Assembly (NCBI GenBank): GCA_024704765.1
Contig: JAKMXF010000222.1
Span: forward strand, 62,001-126,000
Direction: 5' to 3'
Length of the DNA stretch: 64,000 nt
Source of the DNA: Oopsacas minuta
Taxonomy: Eukaryota > Porifera > Hexactinellida > Lyssacinosida > Leucopsacidae
Shown: in pieces, positions 43,089 to 53,822 of the stretch
Layout: every line of letters begins with the position of its first letter
Numbering within the stretch: the stretch's first letter is position 1
Made by a program: the position numbers and the translations under genes
The notes under the pieces: generated by a model
What the model saw: only the letters and a program-made list of their open reading frames with translations
What the model was told of the DNA's origin: nothing
The model's database searches: none

Positions 43089-43656
43089 TTATTTAAAATG
43101 ATTGCCAGACATCATTTCTTTGAATTCATCAAAGTATATAACACCATCTCCGTTTTTGTCGATATTACGCATTATTTTAGAGATTTCTAAATCAGTGTAT
43201 TTAGCCCCGAGTTTGTTCATTGCCTTTTTCAGTTCTGCATGCGAAATTTCGTTGTTGTTATCCTCGTCAAAGAACGCGAATACTTCTCGTAACTCACAAT
43301 CAGGGTCTTTCTTGTTGAAGGTTATCGCGAAATAGCTCATAAATTCCTTTATATCGATTGTCCCATTCTTGTTCCTGTCAGTGACTCGGATAAACTTTTG
43401 CACTGCGTCTCTTATCTCCTCTCTAGTGTAGATCTTCCCCATAAATTTGAATAGAGAATTCACCAATTCATCCCTCGTTAGTTCACCTATTATTATAAGA
43501 GATAATTGAATTATACTCTGATTATTAAAATGCTGCCAACTTACCGTCATTATTCACATCAAACATTTTGAAAAGACATTCGAGGCTGGTAGTTTCTTTT
43601 GGAGTCAATAGCTTAACCAATTTCTGTTGCGAACACATCTTGTCTTTGTTTAGCAT
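43089..43656 (-). CDS. Four-EF-hand calcium-binding protein (calmodulin-like)
   Basis: Two exons: 43656-43545 and 43486-43089, 169 residues from the chosen ATG; a few in-frame upstream codons leave the N-terminus uncertain. The four loops are DVNNDGELTRDEL (split by the intron at the Gly codon), DRNKNGTIDIKEF, DEDNNNEISHAEL and DKNGDGVIYFDEF. The first, second and fourth loops have canonical Ca2+ ligands; the third has Asn in place of Gly at loop position 6. Overall it is calmodulin/troponin C-like, with a Met- and Phe-rich C-terminus (FKEMMSGNHFK). It is not calmodulin itself because identity is too low. Likely a cytosolic calcium sensor. Confidence 0.88.
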
Positions 43657-44058
43657 AATTGTTCTTTGAGGGCTTGTCTGGCCTTTTATATTTAGTCTTT
43701 CAAACCACCATTTGACGTACCTTACGCATATAATTTTCATAGAACAATGCATTCCTAATATAAATACTGCTCTACTAACAATCACAATAGTTATGAATTC
43801 TACACCACTTCCAAATACGAATCCATGAGATGAGTATTTTCGAATATGTCACTTGGTTAGGATGATACATTAGAAATATTTACGTCTTTGATTATGCTTC
43901 AGTGCTTGTAAACGTCGTTACGATTACCAATTTGTAAGGATAAGTTGGTGTGTATTAATTACATAATAACACTACTGCGCTTTATTTATCTTATTCTATT
44001 TACGGAAATTCAAATAATAATTAGCATTCTACAATCTACAACGTCAAGACATCAAGGG
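43657..44058. promoter_or_regulatory. Divergent promoter region of EF-hand and NCBP2AS2-like genes
   Basis: About 400 bp between head-to-head starts at 43656 (minus) and 44059 (plus). No specific element recognised. Confidence 0.35.
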
Positions 44059-44250
44059 ATGCTAACTCGATTATTCATGGCCTTCATGGCTAGATATGAC
44101 CGGCAAATGGTCAACAAATTAGCCGAGACACGATTTATGCGGCGAACAGCTCAACTGATCTATTATATGTGGCTACGAACATTCGACAAAAGTCACAAAG
44201 CATTCGAGAATTTTCAAAAGAAACTCGAGCAAAAGACGCATAAAAAATAA
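44059..44250 (+). CDS. NCBP2AS2: Small NCBP2AS2-like protein
   Basis: 63-residue frame starting MLTRLFMAFMARYDRQMV. The core NKLAETRFMRRTAQLIYYM fits the pattern of human NCBP2AS2 ([20 protein letters not shown]): hydrophobic start, Leu-(A/S)-Glu-(T/S)-Arg, then Arg-Arg-x-Ala-Gln-Leu. A basic helix (FENFQKKLEQKTHKK) ends it. The open frame extends upstream to 43945 without an in-frame ATG that looks better. The function of the family is poorly known; mammalian data link it to mitochondria/secretion. The identification rests on one short motif, so it is moderate. Confidence 0.6.
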   Translation: MLTRLFMAFMARYDRQMVNKLAETRFMRRTAQLIYYMWLRTFDKSHKAFENFQKKLEQKTHKK

Positions 44251-44699
44251 ACCTTTACCAATTGTAATAACTTCCCTAAACATGACATGATAGTAAGAAA
44301 TTTGTCTTAAAATTCCTTTAAACTGCTAGCTGGGTGTTATATTTTGCAGTATTAGTTATGCGAATATATGAATGATTATTAGCTAAATAAATGTGTAAAT
44401 ATTTGCAAGGTTTAAGTTGAAAATATTTCAAATATTCCAATTATTTGTTGTGAAGAATCTTCTTTATTTGGTCACTATTTTGGTCTAATTATAGCATTTA
44501 TTTATCACATATGGCATAGAATTCTTTCCCGATATATAGCTACCGTTACTATTCCTATCAACCCATAACACTATAGCTCTATTCAACTAGCTTATAGTTA
44601 AAGTTCTCAAACTATGCACTTACACCGATTTCATCAAACTTTCAATTTACTGATTTATTCCTTTACCAATTACCATCTTCCGCCATTGATTCAGTCAGC
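44251..44699. other. Upstream region of FMR1/FXR gene
   Basis: About 450 bp, AT-rich, with no ORF or repeat recognised. It presumably contains the FXR promoter and 5' UTR. Confidence 0.35.
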
Positions 44700-46859
44700 A
44701 TGGCAGGGTACGAACAAGAACCAAGTATTTCCCCCGAGCCAGTTGAATTGTCCTCGCTAATGGAAGTAGAATTTCTCAGAGGCTCAGCATGGTACAAAGC
44801 ATTTCTAATTGACTATGAGACAGATAGTCAGCAGGCAGTTATCACATTTGGTGGTCATATGAATCGTGATCAACAGGTTCCGCTCAAGTTCCTACGCTAC
44901 CCTCCTCCCCCATCAAGCAGTCCAGTGATACTCCAGGAGAAAGGACCAGTGGAGGCCTTAGCTCCAGCTGCAGAGGGCGAGCCAGAGGGTTGGTGGAAAG
45001 GAAAAATCGCCAAGATGAAGGGCGAGTTCTATGTTGTGGAATTCGACAGTCAGGGAGCACTTTTCACGGACATATTTGAGGGTTCAAAAGTCCGCACTCC
45101 AAACTCTAATCAACCTTTCTCAGAAACCAACTTCTCGATCTACAGAACAGCTATAGAAGTTCCGTTAGATTTGCATTCCTTCTGCTCTAAAGATGTCCAC
45201 AGCTCCTTTAGTAAATCAATAGGAGCCCTAAGTGTTAGCTACCGTCGTGACCAGAATCTTCTCGTATTCCTGGCTAAATCTCAAGCAGTTATACAACGTG
45301 CGAACCTTCTATCTGATATGCACATGCGAAATCTACGCACCAAAATGAATTTAGAGCAACGTGCTATTGAAGTTGATAGAACCAATCCTTCCTCTGGTCC
45401 TGCACCCTCCTACATGGGTGTGTCACGTGAAGCTACTTTCCGAGTAGAGCCAGAACTCCTGGGGTTAGCTATTGGTCGTCAGGGTACCAACGTAACGAAT
45501 GCTAGGGGTCTAGGCGGTATACTACGAATTGATTTAGATGAGGAGACTTGTACTTTCCATATTATTGGAGAAAGTGACCAATCCATTGAAGAAGCAAGGA
45601 AGAGACTTGAATTCATAGATTTGACTATAGATGTACCCCGTAAGAGTATTGGACGTCTTATTGGTAAGAAAGGTAGTTTGATTCAGGAAATTGTCGATAA
45701 AAGCGGAGTAGTGAAAGTAAAGATAGAAGGAGATGATACAACACAGCCTCGTAACCAGCTGTCTCCAGATGATCAGGTTCCATTCCATTTCATAGGCCGT
45801 AAGGAAAATGTAGAAACAGCACAGATAATGATGGATTATCAAATGGCGCACATACGTGATTTGGATAAATTTATCTCTGAGCACGATGATATACCGTCTC
45901 CTTCTATCAGCACCCGTCCCAACCGACCAGCTGATGAGCAGGGTGGATATAGAGGAGGTCATGCTTACGGCGGGACTGGGAACTTTCGGGGCTCTGAAAG
46001 AGAGCGAGAGGATAGATATTATAGTGGTCAGCGTCGTGACCGTGATAGGGAAATCCGCGACCCCAGGGAGACACGTGACCGTGACCGTGACCGTGACCGT
46101 GAGCGAGATCCACGCTCTCTTCGTTCTGATGAAAAGCGCGATGAGGAGCATCAGTCTACTGTGCGTGTAATTGATAGGGCTGTTAACCGTAGAGGCGATA
46201 GAGGTGGACAAAGGAATTTCCAAGGCAGTGGTGGATACAGAGAACAAGGGGGTAATGGCTACCGCGGAGATCAAGGTCGTAACGGGGATAGACGTAGACA
46301 ACAAGGACGGTCTGGGGAATTCGGTTTTGATAGTGGGTATGATGCAGAGAGACGGAGGCCTTTCCGTGAGAATCGGGACAGAGATCACCCTGAGAGAAGG
46401 GATAGAGGTGATAACGAAGAACGCCGTCTTGCAGAGCGCTCTGATAGAGGACGTAATGACCGACGGGGAGCTAGAGGGGGTAGGAAAGATGGACAACGAA
46501 GATACAGTGGGAACCGTGTTGGCGGCAATAGAGCAAAGCGAGAAGAAGATGCTCAAGAAACAGGTGATACTGCTGAAGTTAATCCCACTAACGAACCAGG
46601 TACAGAAGGAGGTGAAAACTATTCTAATATTACAGCTGACGAAACAACTGATCAACCAGCTGTTCCTACTACTGAATCAGCTGAGAACGGAGATGATCCC
46701 CCAGTTGATAATGAAAGTGAACAGGTTGATTGGTCAGTTGTAGCAGAACAGGAACCTGATGATGTTAAACCTATCAAGCACTCTCAAACAGCTGATATCG
46801 TGAATGGCGCCGACAAAATAACTCTCAGCGATGACAATACTGAAAGTGCAGAACCCTAA
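44700..46859 (+). CDS. FMR1: FMRP/FXR family RNA-binding protein
   Basis: Single exon, 719 residues. Two N-terminal Agenet/Tudor domains (about 20-70 and 85-140, the latter with WWKGKIAKMKGEFYVVEFD). The KH0 region follows (FCSKDVHSSFSKSIGA). KH1 (about 245-305) has AIGRQGTNV and LDEETCTFHI; KH2 (about 312-380) has RLIGKKGSLIQEIVDKSGVV. The C-terminus, from about 415, is rich in RG, RGG and RD dipeptides, including a (RD)n tract at 46071-46110. Both GxxG loops are intact. FMRP/FXR proteins bind polysomal mRNAs and repress or localise translation. One orthologue probably represents all three vertebrate paralogues. It is intronless, although vertebrate members have well over a dozen exons. Confidence 0.95.
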   Translation: MAGYEQEPSISPEPVELSSLMEVEFLRGSAWYKAFLIDYETDSQQAVITFGGHMNRDQQVPLKFLRYPPPPSSSPVILQEKGPVEALAPAAEGEPEGWWKGKIAKMKGEFYVVEFDSQGALFTDIFEGSKVRTPNSNQPFSETNFSIYRTAIEVPLDLHSFCSKDVHSSFSKSIGALSVSYRRDQNLLVFLAKSQAVIQRANLLSDMHMRNLRTKMNLEQRAIEVDRTNPSSGPAPSYMGVSREATFRVEPELLGLAIGRQGTNVTNARGLGGILRIDLDEETCTFHIIGESDQSIEEARKRLEFIDLTIDVPRKSIGRLIGKKGSLIQEIVDKSGVVKVKIEGDDTTQPRNQLSPDDQVPFHFIGRKENVETAQIMMDYQMAHIRDLDKFISEHDDIPSPSISTRPNRPADEQGGYRGGHAYGGTGNFRGSEREREDRYYSGQRRDRDREIRDPRETRDRDRDRDRERDPRSLRSDEKRDEEHQSTVRVIDRAVNRRGDRGGQRNFQGSGGYREQGGNGYRGDQGRNGDRRRQQGRSGEFGFDSGYDAERRRPFRENRDRDHPERRDRGDNEERRLAERSDRGRNDRRGARGGRKDGQRRYSGNRVGGNRAKREEDAQETGDTAEVNPTNEPGTEGGENYSNITADETTDQPAVPTTESAENGDDPPVDNESEQVDWSVVAEQEPDDVKPIKHSQTADIVNGADKITLSDDNTESAEP

Positions 46860-47315
46860 TTAGCTATCATATCCTAATCATTAGCTCATTTTCCGTAGAA
46901 CATAGCATGTTTGTCTTTCTGTTTCTCTCTTACCTACCTATTCCTTCTTTCCTACTATCTTAGTGCTCCACACTACTTGATTACTACTACCTACTACTAC
47001 TGCACCATACTGATCCTATATAATCTCCTAACGATCTTCATTAGCTCCTATCTGTACACCTGTACGACCTATAGGCAATACCGCTCTTTAGAGATTTAGA
47101 TTCATGACTTATTAGACCTGATTATGTATTTTTGTTGATATAGTGAATTGTTGTTCTGTTTCTTTCTTGAAGTTCTATTGATTGAAGATTCGTCCTATTC
47201 CTGTATATTTCATTTATAGGGGGTGATTATATATACATAATCATATTTCCTTGTTTAGAGGCCATTAAAAGTATCCCAGAGTGCAAAACAACCATTACGT
47301 CACAAGAAATCACTT
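46860..47315. other. Interval between FMR1 and the RasGEF gene
   Basis: FMR1 3' UTR (pyrimidine-rich) and the 5' side of the next gene. 47258-47315 is in frame with the RasGEF start exon and preceded by TTGTTTAG, so a further upstream exon is possible. Confidence 0.4.
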
Positions 47316-50300
47316 ATGTTATGTGACTACTGCCTCATGACAGTGTCTACCCCAGCATTTTATGCTTCCGGTGAGAAGGGTAAAGGCAAGGAGATCACGT
47401 TTAGATTCTCTCCTCTTGCCAAGATTGGTCTCTTAAGAGGTGCTATCCTAAGAGTAAGTTGCCCTCAGATTTGAAGTGATGTACGTGTGATTGTATTATG
47501 AATATTGTAGGAATTCTTAGAGAGGACTCACTCATCACCAGCACTACTATCAACCTTACATCTCTGTTATTTTAATGACGTAAGATCATAACTATTTTAT
47601 ATGTTCCAAACCTGGGATGGACACCTTGTTAGTCCGCGGAAGACAGCAGGGGGTCTACAGGCGAAAAAGGTTGGGAACCACTGAGCTAGAGCAATGCCTG
47701 AATTTGTTTTCTTTATAGAGAGATAGAACCTGGATTTGGCTAGATGAGAGTCTCCCCCTATTCACCTACAATCTACAGAGAGAAGTTAGTAGACTCAATA
47801 GTAACACTGACAATTGAATTAATATTGTACATTTACAGTGTAGAATAGAGCTTAAACCATCTACACCACATTCTACAGGAGTACGTATCGTGTTACCGGA
47901 TATTGAACGGACTATGATGGTTACATACGACCAATTTACCATTGTATCTGACCTGCTTAGTCAGGTTCTTCAAACTCAAAAACTTAGAATTAAAGACACA
48001 AAAGGCTTCTCTCTATTCCACGTCAGACTTAGAATTACGTTAGTTTGTTTATTATTTGTGTTATTTGTTAGTTTACTTTTGTATACTATAGGCTAGATCC
48101 AAATCGATCATTGACATATTACGAGACTTTATCCCAAGTAAGTTTTGTGATATCATAAATTATCCCTAAGGAATAGATTAATGCTTATTCCCTCCTATAG
48201 GATACACTGGAGTGTAGGGTAGCACCAGGTAAAATGGAGTGTAGAAGTATTAGTATTTATAGCCCACAAACAGATACCTATCACCATGTAGATGTATGTC
48301 TAGATCAAACCATAGGAGACTTAATCAGGTATTTACCTCAAATAAACTGATAATATCTACATTCTATAAGCTATCCCTCTCTAAAGTCTCTTAATACGAC
48401 AGTTACCTAATTACGATTACAGTCACTGGCATCATTCAGCTTTATACTACAAACCAAAGGATGGATCAAAAGGTCAATGGTTGGATGATTACAAATACCT
48501 TTACTATTATTCTATTGATCCAGATGTAAGCTATATTATTTACTCGTTAATAATCGAATGTGATTATATGGCCCTTTAGGAAAGTTTAGAGTTCAAAGCA
48601 AGATATAGGCCGCTTGTATTTGACCTACATATATACTTTTCTAACAGAGATCAGCGTGAGAGAAGTCTTACCTTATTGTTATCGCAGAATATATTAGTTC
48701 AACAAGTTCTTGAGTTATTACATGCTACATGGTGTGTGAAGTTATTTTTCTGAGGTTTATCTGGTTATTTACATATAATCTTTAGTTCATTCGAGTTTGA
48801 AACAGAGTTCTACGGCTTGTATCAACATAATGGACAGCAGATACCAAATGAAGTACGACTATGCGAGTATCTAGATAACATAGCAAATAGGAAATACGAG
48901 GTTATTACGTCATAAATGTGTATTCGTATGGCAACTGACGCTAGAATTACGTTATATTACTGTAGGATACAGTCCGTGTGCAGATGATACCAATGCCAGT
49001 AGAAGTTGAGCTGGTTGAAGAAGGTAGAAGAGATCAGGAGCAATGGTAATTATACAATGTGTATAAACTGTAATTATAAATATTTACGGATTCTCCGTAT
49101 TTATAGCTCTATTGTGACGTATGTGGATTTTAGCCGTCCAAGCAGAGATCTCAGAAACTTGCTAACTAGAAGATTTGGTGTTAGAAATAAACACACGTGT
49201 ATTATAACCTTCGAAGGTGACAAAATGTGTGTGTATACACTTAAAATATATCTTATCATATTGTACCGTTTTTAGATATAGAACTTGATCTGAAAATGTC
49301 TCTATTTGATAACGGTGTAACAGAGAAGTCTACTGTATATTTTGTGCACAAAACAGAAGAAAGATTGTTATCACCATCTCCTGTGTTAGATTATTCATAC
49401 AATAGCCTTGCTTGTACTATTACACCTGATCTATTAGCTGATCTTCCTAGAAAGGTGTGTATTGATATGATTAATGTTTATCAAATGAAAATGCACATTA
49501 TTTGTTTCTTAATAGATGGAGGTTATGCGATCAAAGTCATTAATGTTACCTTCAGGTATATATCTACAAATTAACAGTATTTATTTGTATTATTATTTAC
49601 TCTCTGCTGCTTCTACAGATATGCCGAACATATGGGATGATCAACACGAAGACCAGTATAATATACGTTATGTACAAGCTACTAAGAATGTATGTTCTCA
49701 GCAGACTAGCTATTAAATTTGTTAACTATACCAATCCCATAGGTATCAGCTGCTACATTCAATAAGCTGGTAATAAGACTCACCTCAGACCAAGATTTAG
49801 GTATCATCAACATACCATGGGTATGAGTTTAATGAATAGTTATTATATCTGTTTTGTAGATTTGGGATTTGTTAAAACATTTCTACTCACATACCGTGCG
49901 TATACTTCCCCTAAGATATTGCTACAGAAGCTAGAAGAGAGATACAATGTGATACGGTCACGTGATAAGTCTATAAACGATTTCAATATTTCAAGAACAA
50001 AGATACAAGTATGCTAATTAATCTGTTTACAAACCTCAACACAGTTAATATATTAACATTTATTTTAGCTTAGAGTTATAAATGCATTGAAGTTCTGGCT
50101 CGAATTAGGATTTGATTTCGAAGGTAAATGACCTGTCAATTGATATATGGATACGATTAAAAATTGATTTTGACAGATGACAGCTCTCTACAAAGACAAA
50201 TGATGGATTTCATTGATAATGTGTTATACGATGATCAACCTAAGATGTGTAGAAGACTCCGTACTCTCCTGTTAATATTACAAGTAACACCTTTCGATAT

Positions 50301-52965
50301 ATTTCATTTTAGCACCAGTTTATGAGATATTTATAGGGTAAACTCGATAAAAGTGATAAACAGAATACTCGCGAAAAACCTCCTCCAATTAAAGTGAATA
50401 AATCCGCACTTACAGCCAGCTGTTTAACCGAGTTAGATCCTGAAGAAGTAGCTAGACAACTGACTCTTATAGATTTCGCTATATACTCGAAAATAAAACC
50501 ATACGAGTTGCTTAACCAGGTAAATTACAGTTTTATACAAAATATGAAAAAATTTCTGACGTCATTATATTAACAGGCTTGGGCTAAACCTAAATACAAA
50601 CACAAAGCAAAGAATGTACATTGTCTAATAGAACGTCTCAATAACTTAACTCTATGGGTAGCTACAGTTATACTCTCATACACCGTGAGTTATGAATAAC
50701 TAACTGCTTAAAATGTTATTATTATTATTATTTGTGTTGTTTTAGGAAGATTATCAACGTGCAAAGGCAATTTCCGCATTTGTAAAGATAGCTTATGTAA
50801 GTTTTCAATCAGAGAGTTCTTCCAGTGTATTTATATGTAATTTTATCTGTAGCATCTCTATCGTCTTCACAACTTCAGTACCTTAATGGCTATATACTGT
50901 GGAGTACAGCATGGTTCTATTACCAGATTGTATAGAACTTGGTCTAAAGTAGATCGTAGCACTAACAAACTACTTGAGGATTTAACTACTGTCTGTGATC
51001 CTCAATTAGGACACAGTAATATGAGAGAAGAGATGACTAATGCAAATCCTCCTTGTCTTCCATACATGTTAGTTTCTTATTCAATTACAGACAACTTCAG
51101 TTATATCGAAGCCCAAGGGACCGCGATAATTACTTCGATATAACTGGAGGTGACTCTATGTAGTATAATTTACAAATATTTATTTGAATTCCTCTCTCTC
51201 TCCTTCATGCAACATCTGTTTTACAGAGGTAGGCCAATTTCTATTGTAAAATTTTTCAAATTCTTTAATGAATTTATTTGACAGGTCTATATATGAAAGA
51301 TCTGACATTAATCGATGAAGGTAACCCAAATTTAATGCAAGACGGCTTAATCAACTTTCTAAAATGTGATATGATATATAAGAGCATTAGAGACGTACAG
51401 ATGTACCAGGTAATTATTATTATATTATTAACTAGCTAGCTGAAATAATTATTCGTTTTTGTGTAGCAAAAGAATTACAACTATGAAGAAGAACGGTCTA
51501 TTAACGCTTCTCTGTCATCTTTCCAGTTTGTAGATGAAAAAACCGCTTACCAACGTTCAGAGCTTTATGAACCAAGGTTGTTCATTTATTTTACTTAAAA
51601 AATTTGTACAAAAATCACTGTATTTATTTGTATTAATTATTATAGGATTCGTAGAGTTTGAAAGATATTTATATATTGAGTGTATTGCATTTATATATTT
51701 GTGTCGTTTACATGTTTTTATTCATTTTATATGTTTTATTCCTTTTCATAAACAGAATTGTATATATTGTGTGTATGTAAATACGTACTGGATTTTAATA
51801 CTACTTCTTATAATTTGTCAATGATTTGAAGGGCTATTTATAATCGTGAAAATACAGATTGAGTTTGTTGTTGTAATAGAATGGCTACAAATTCAAAACT
51901 AGCTGTATCAGGGACTGGTAGCTTAACTATAGCAAGCAATACTCCCCCACAGGTATCTACATTTGCTATATCATCTGTTGAAAAGGAATTAGATGCAAGT
52001 TTTATACGAGCACTTCATCTCCTCCATTCAACAGATCCTGACGCTAAGAATGAATTAAAACGTCTAGTTGAGCAACAGATAGAACAAGCTACCGCCAACC
52101 AAGCCAGCAAGCCTAAAAGCGCATTTTCATTTGACGGAAAGAAGTTATTCAACCCTGTTAGACTCAAGGAGAAATCTCCACAGGTATGTTATATATATTA
52201 AATACACATGACGTCAAGATAATACGTCATCACATTTTCAAGGTTGTAACCACTACTACTACTCTGGTATCAGGTGGAGTTAATACAATGCATATGGAGG
52301 ATATAATGTCTCCGTTATCTACCAGCAAATTGCCTACAGTTAAAGAACAGTTCATCAATAGACTAAGTTCTTCATCTTCTGATGAAGAATCTCCTATTCC
52401 TATAAATGGAAGAAGGCTACCTATACCTCTCACGAAACAGAGTTCTCCCAAGCGATTAAAACTAACTCACAGAGGTAATATATGTAGTATTGTCAGATCA
52501 TTAACAAAGTTCATAGATTTTGGCTTTGGCATGATCATGTAATGAACCTTAAACTTTTGATTTTGGCATACACTTGATATGAACTTTTCAAGTTTGTGAC
52601 ACTGTATACGTATGCGATTGAAATTTTGATTTTTATTGTATTTAGCTCTGTTGGGTGATTCAGATGACTCTGTTGATAATTCTACTGATAATGATTCATT
52701 TGAAGAATTATTAAAAGAGACAGATAAAACAGAATTACACCATACACCAATACAGAAACCTACCAGCGTAGAGCAGAGACCGAGATTGCCTCAAAAGTCA
52801 ACTACAGCTTTTATACAACTACCTGTTGATAAGAATAGCTCTGGACATATTAAGCAGAGACCTCTATCAAATATGACACATAAAAAATTAATAGGCGGCC
52901 ATCCTTCTCGTGTCAAAAATAAGAAAATGAAATTTGTGAAGAAACAATCTTTTAAGAGGAAGTAA
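47316..52965 (+). CDS. Ras/Rap guanine nucleotide exchange factor with N-terminal talin F0/F1-like repeats, 28 exons
   Basis: Exons (GT..AG, phases consistent): 47316-47453, 47511-47579, 47719-47784, 47839-48038, 48092-48137, 48201-48328, 48423-48525, 48580-48731, 48786-48900, 48966-49045, 49107-49216, 49276-49454, 49516-49555, 49619-49689, 49743-49800, 49860-50008, 50069-50123, 50177-50283, 50337-50519, 50577-50684, 50746-50796, 50853-51067, 51227-51228 (2 nt, see findings), 51285-51409, 51467-51576, 51880-52183, 52243-52474, 52646-52965: 3516 nt, 1171 residues. The N-terminal half has about four ubiquitin-fold modules like talin F0/F1 (WLDDYKYLYYY..LEFKARYRPLVFDL). Next come RasGEF-N (GFVKTFLLTYRAYTSP, LKFWLELGFDFE) and the CDC25 domain (ARQLTLIDFAIYSKIKPYEL, LTLWVATVILSYT, KDLTLIDEGNPN). 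The Ser/Lys-rich tail, exons 26-28, could be a separate gene starting at 51881. Confidence 0.85.
47601..47683. mobile_element. hAT-like MITE remnant in RasGEF intron 2
   Basis: The right end GGTTGGGAACCACTG matches the copies at 23757 and 27801. The left end (GTTCCAAACCTGGG) is decayed and no clear target duplication remains. Confidence 0.55.
51088..51160. mobile_element. MITE family 1, short palindromic copy in RasGEF intron
   Basis: TA then CAGACAACTTCAGTTATATC, GAAGCCCAAGGGACCGCGATA, and ACTTCGATATAACTGGAGGT then GACTCTATG TA. It lies just downstream of the donor at 51068 and upstream of the putative 2-nt exon. Confidence 0.75.
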
Positions 52966-53041
52966 TATAATTTGCATGCAAATAACCTTTTGGATGTTAT
53001 TAATGTATAAACACATAAAACTAATTTCTCTATAAAATTCT

Positions 53042-53635
53042 CTAATATAACTTCAAATGCCCCGTTATCTCATCTATTTGCTTTGAATGATCAGGTCCTA
53101 TAGCTAATACAGTAGTTGTACCCGGAGCTAATTGTGTGTGACCCGCGTCTCTAATTGATTCTGTGTGTAGTCCGAAACTCATTGCTTTTTCTTTAATATT
53201 TTGCATTTCTTCTAAGCTCTCCACCTATAAGAATTAATTCGATATTGGAAACGACACATTCCTCCTATTTATAGTTTTTGCGAGGTTTGTTATGAACATA
53301 TTTGCATTTATTCTTACCTTCACAACTACTTTTTTCTGACCACAGTCCATCCATCTTTCAATCAGCTGATATTGATGTTCCTCTATCAGACTATGATACG
53401 TACTAGTAGCTCCATGAGCACACTGCGCAGCTGCTTTACCCTTACCCATATGTAGATCATTTCTGACTACAAGTACCATCTTATAATCCCCTGTATTATC
53501 ATCTGTATATGCTGTTGGGTTCTTATCCTTACTCTTAACTATATTCTGTATACTGGGCTTCTTAATGTGTGCTGCTAGGAATCCAATGCAAACACCAGCA
53601 CTGAGAGCTATGATTAGATTCATATTGCTAGACAT
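53042..53635 (-). CDS. PTRH2: Peptidyl-tRNA hydrolase 2 (PTRH2/Bit1)
   Basis: Two exons, 53635-53318 and 53224-53042, 166 residues (human 179). An N-terminal hydrophobic anchor (IIALSAGVCIGFLAA) is as in mitochondrial outer membrane PTRH2. PTH2 catalytic fold motifs: LVVRNDLHMGKGKAAAQCAH, WMDCGQKKVVVK, and GHTQLAPGTTTVLAIGP. The enzyme releases tRNA from stalled peptidyl-tRNA; in vertebrates it also acts in anoikis. It is head-to-head with the OSBP gene, 187 bp between start codons, with a palindromic repeat in the shared promoter. Confidence 0.95.
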
Positions 53636-53737
53636 ACATATATACTGAGTAGGTAGAAAATATCAAATAAGCATGTCTAATTGTTCCATGCGAAATTCGC
53701 TTAGAATCTATTTGTGAATTGGCTACAGTCTAACGTC

Positions 53738-53783
53738 CACAAACAGGGTATCATTTTCGGTGTCCCTGCCACCCCGTTTGTGT
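53738..53783. repeat. CACAAAC(A/G)GGGT palindrome in PTRH2/OSBPL1 bidirectional promoter
   Basis: Arms CACAAACAGGGTATC and CACCCCGTTTGTG around ATTTTCGGTGTCCCTGC. Matches the copy at 6594-6640 in arms and centre (TTCGG(C/T)GTCCC). It lies midway between the two starts at 53635 and 53823. Confidence 0.7.
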
Positions 53784-53822
53784 AGGTGGTTATACTATAT
53801 TCACCGTTAGCATGACAGTATA

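Noticed and set aside
46071-46110. CGTGAC tandem repeat as a possible microsatellite or regulatory array
   Set aside because: It encodes the Arg-Asp repeat of the FXR C-terminal region; no separate function is needed.
45534-46655. 373-codon open frame antisense to FMR1/FXR
   Set aside because: It lies opposite the KH2 and RG/RD-rich coding part; a second plus-strand frame (46171-46743) is open there too. Composition explains the lack of stops, and no domain is recognisable.
51534-51824. 96-codon hydrophobic ORF in the RasGEF region
   Set aside because: Most of it is an AT-rich intron (51577-51879); splicing to the exon at 51880 keeps the frame.
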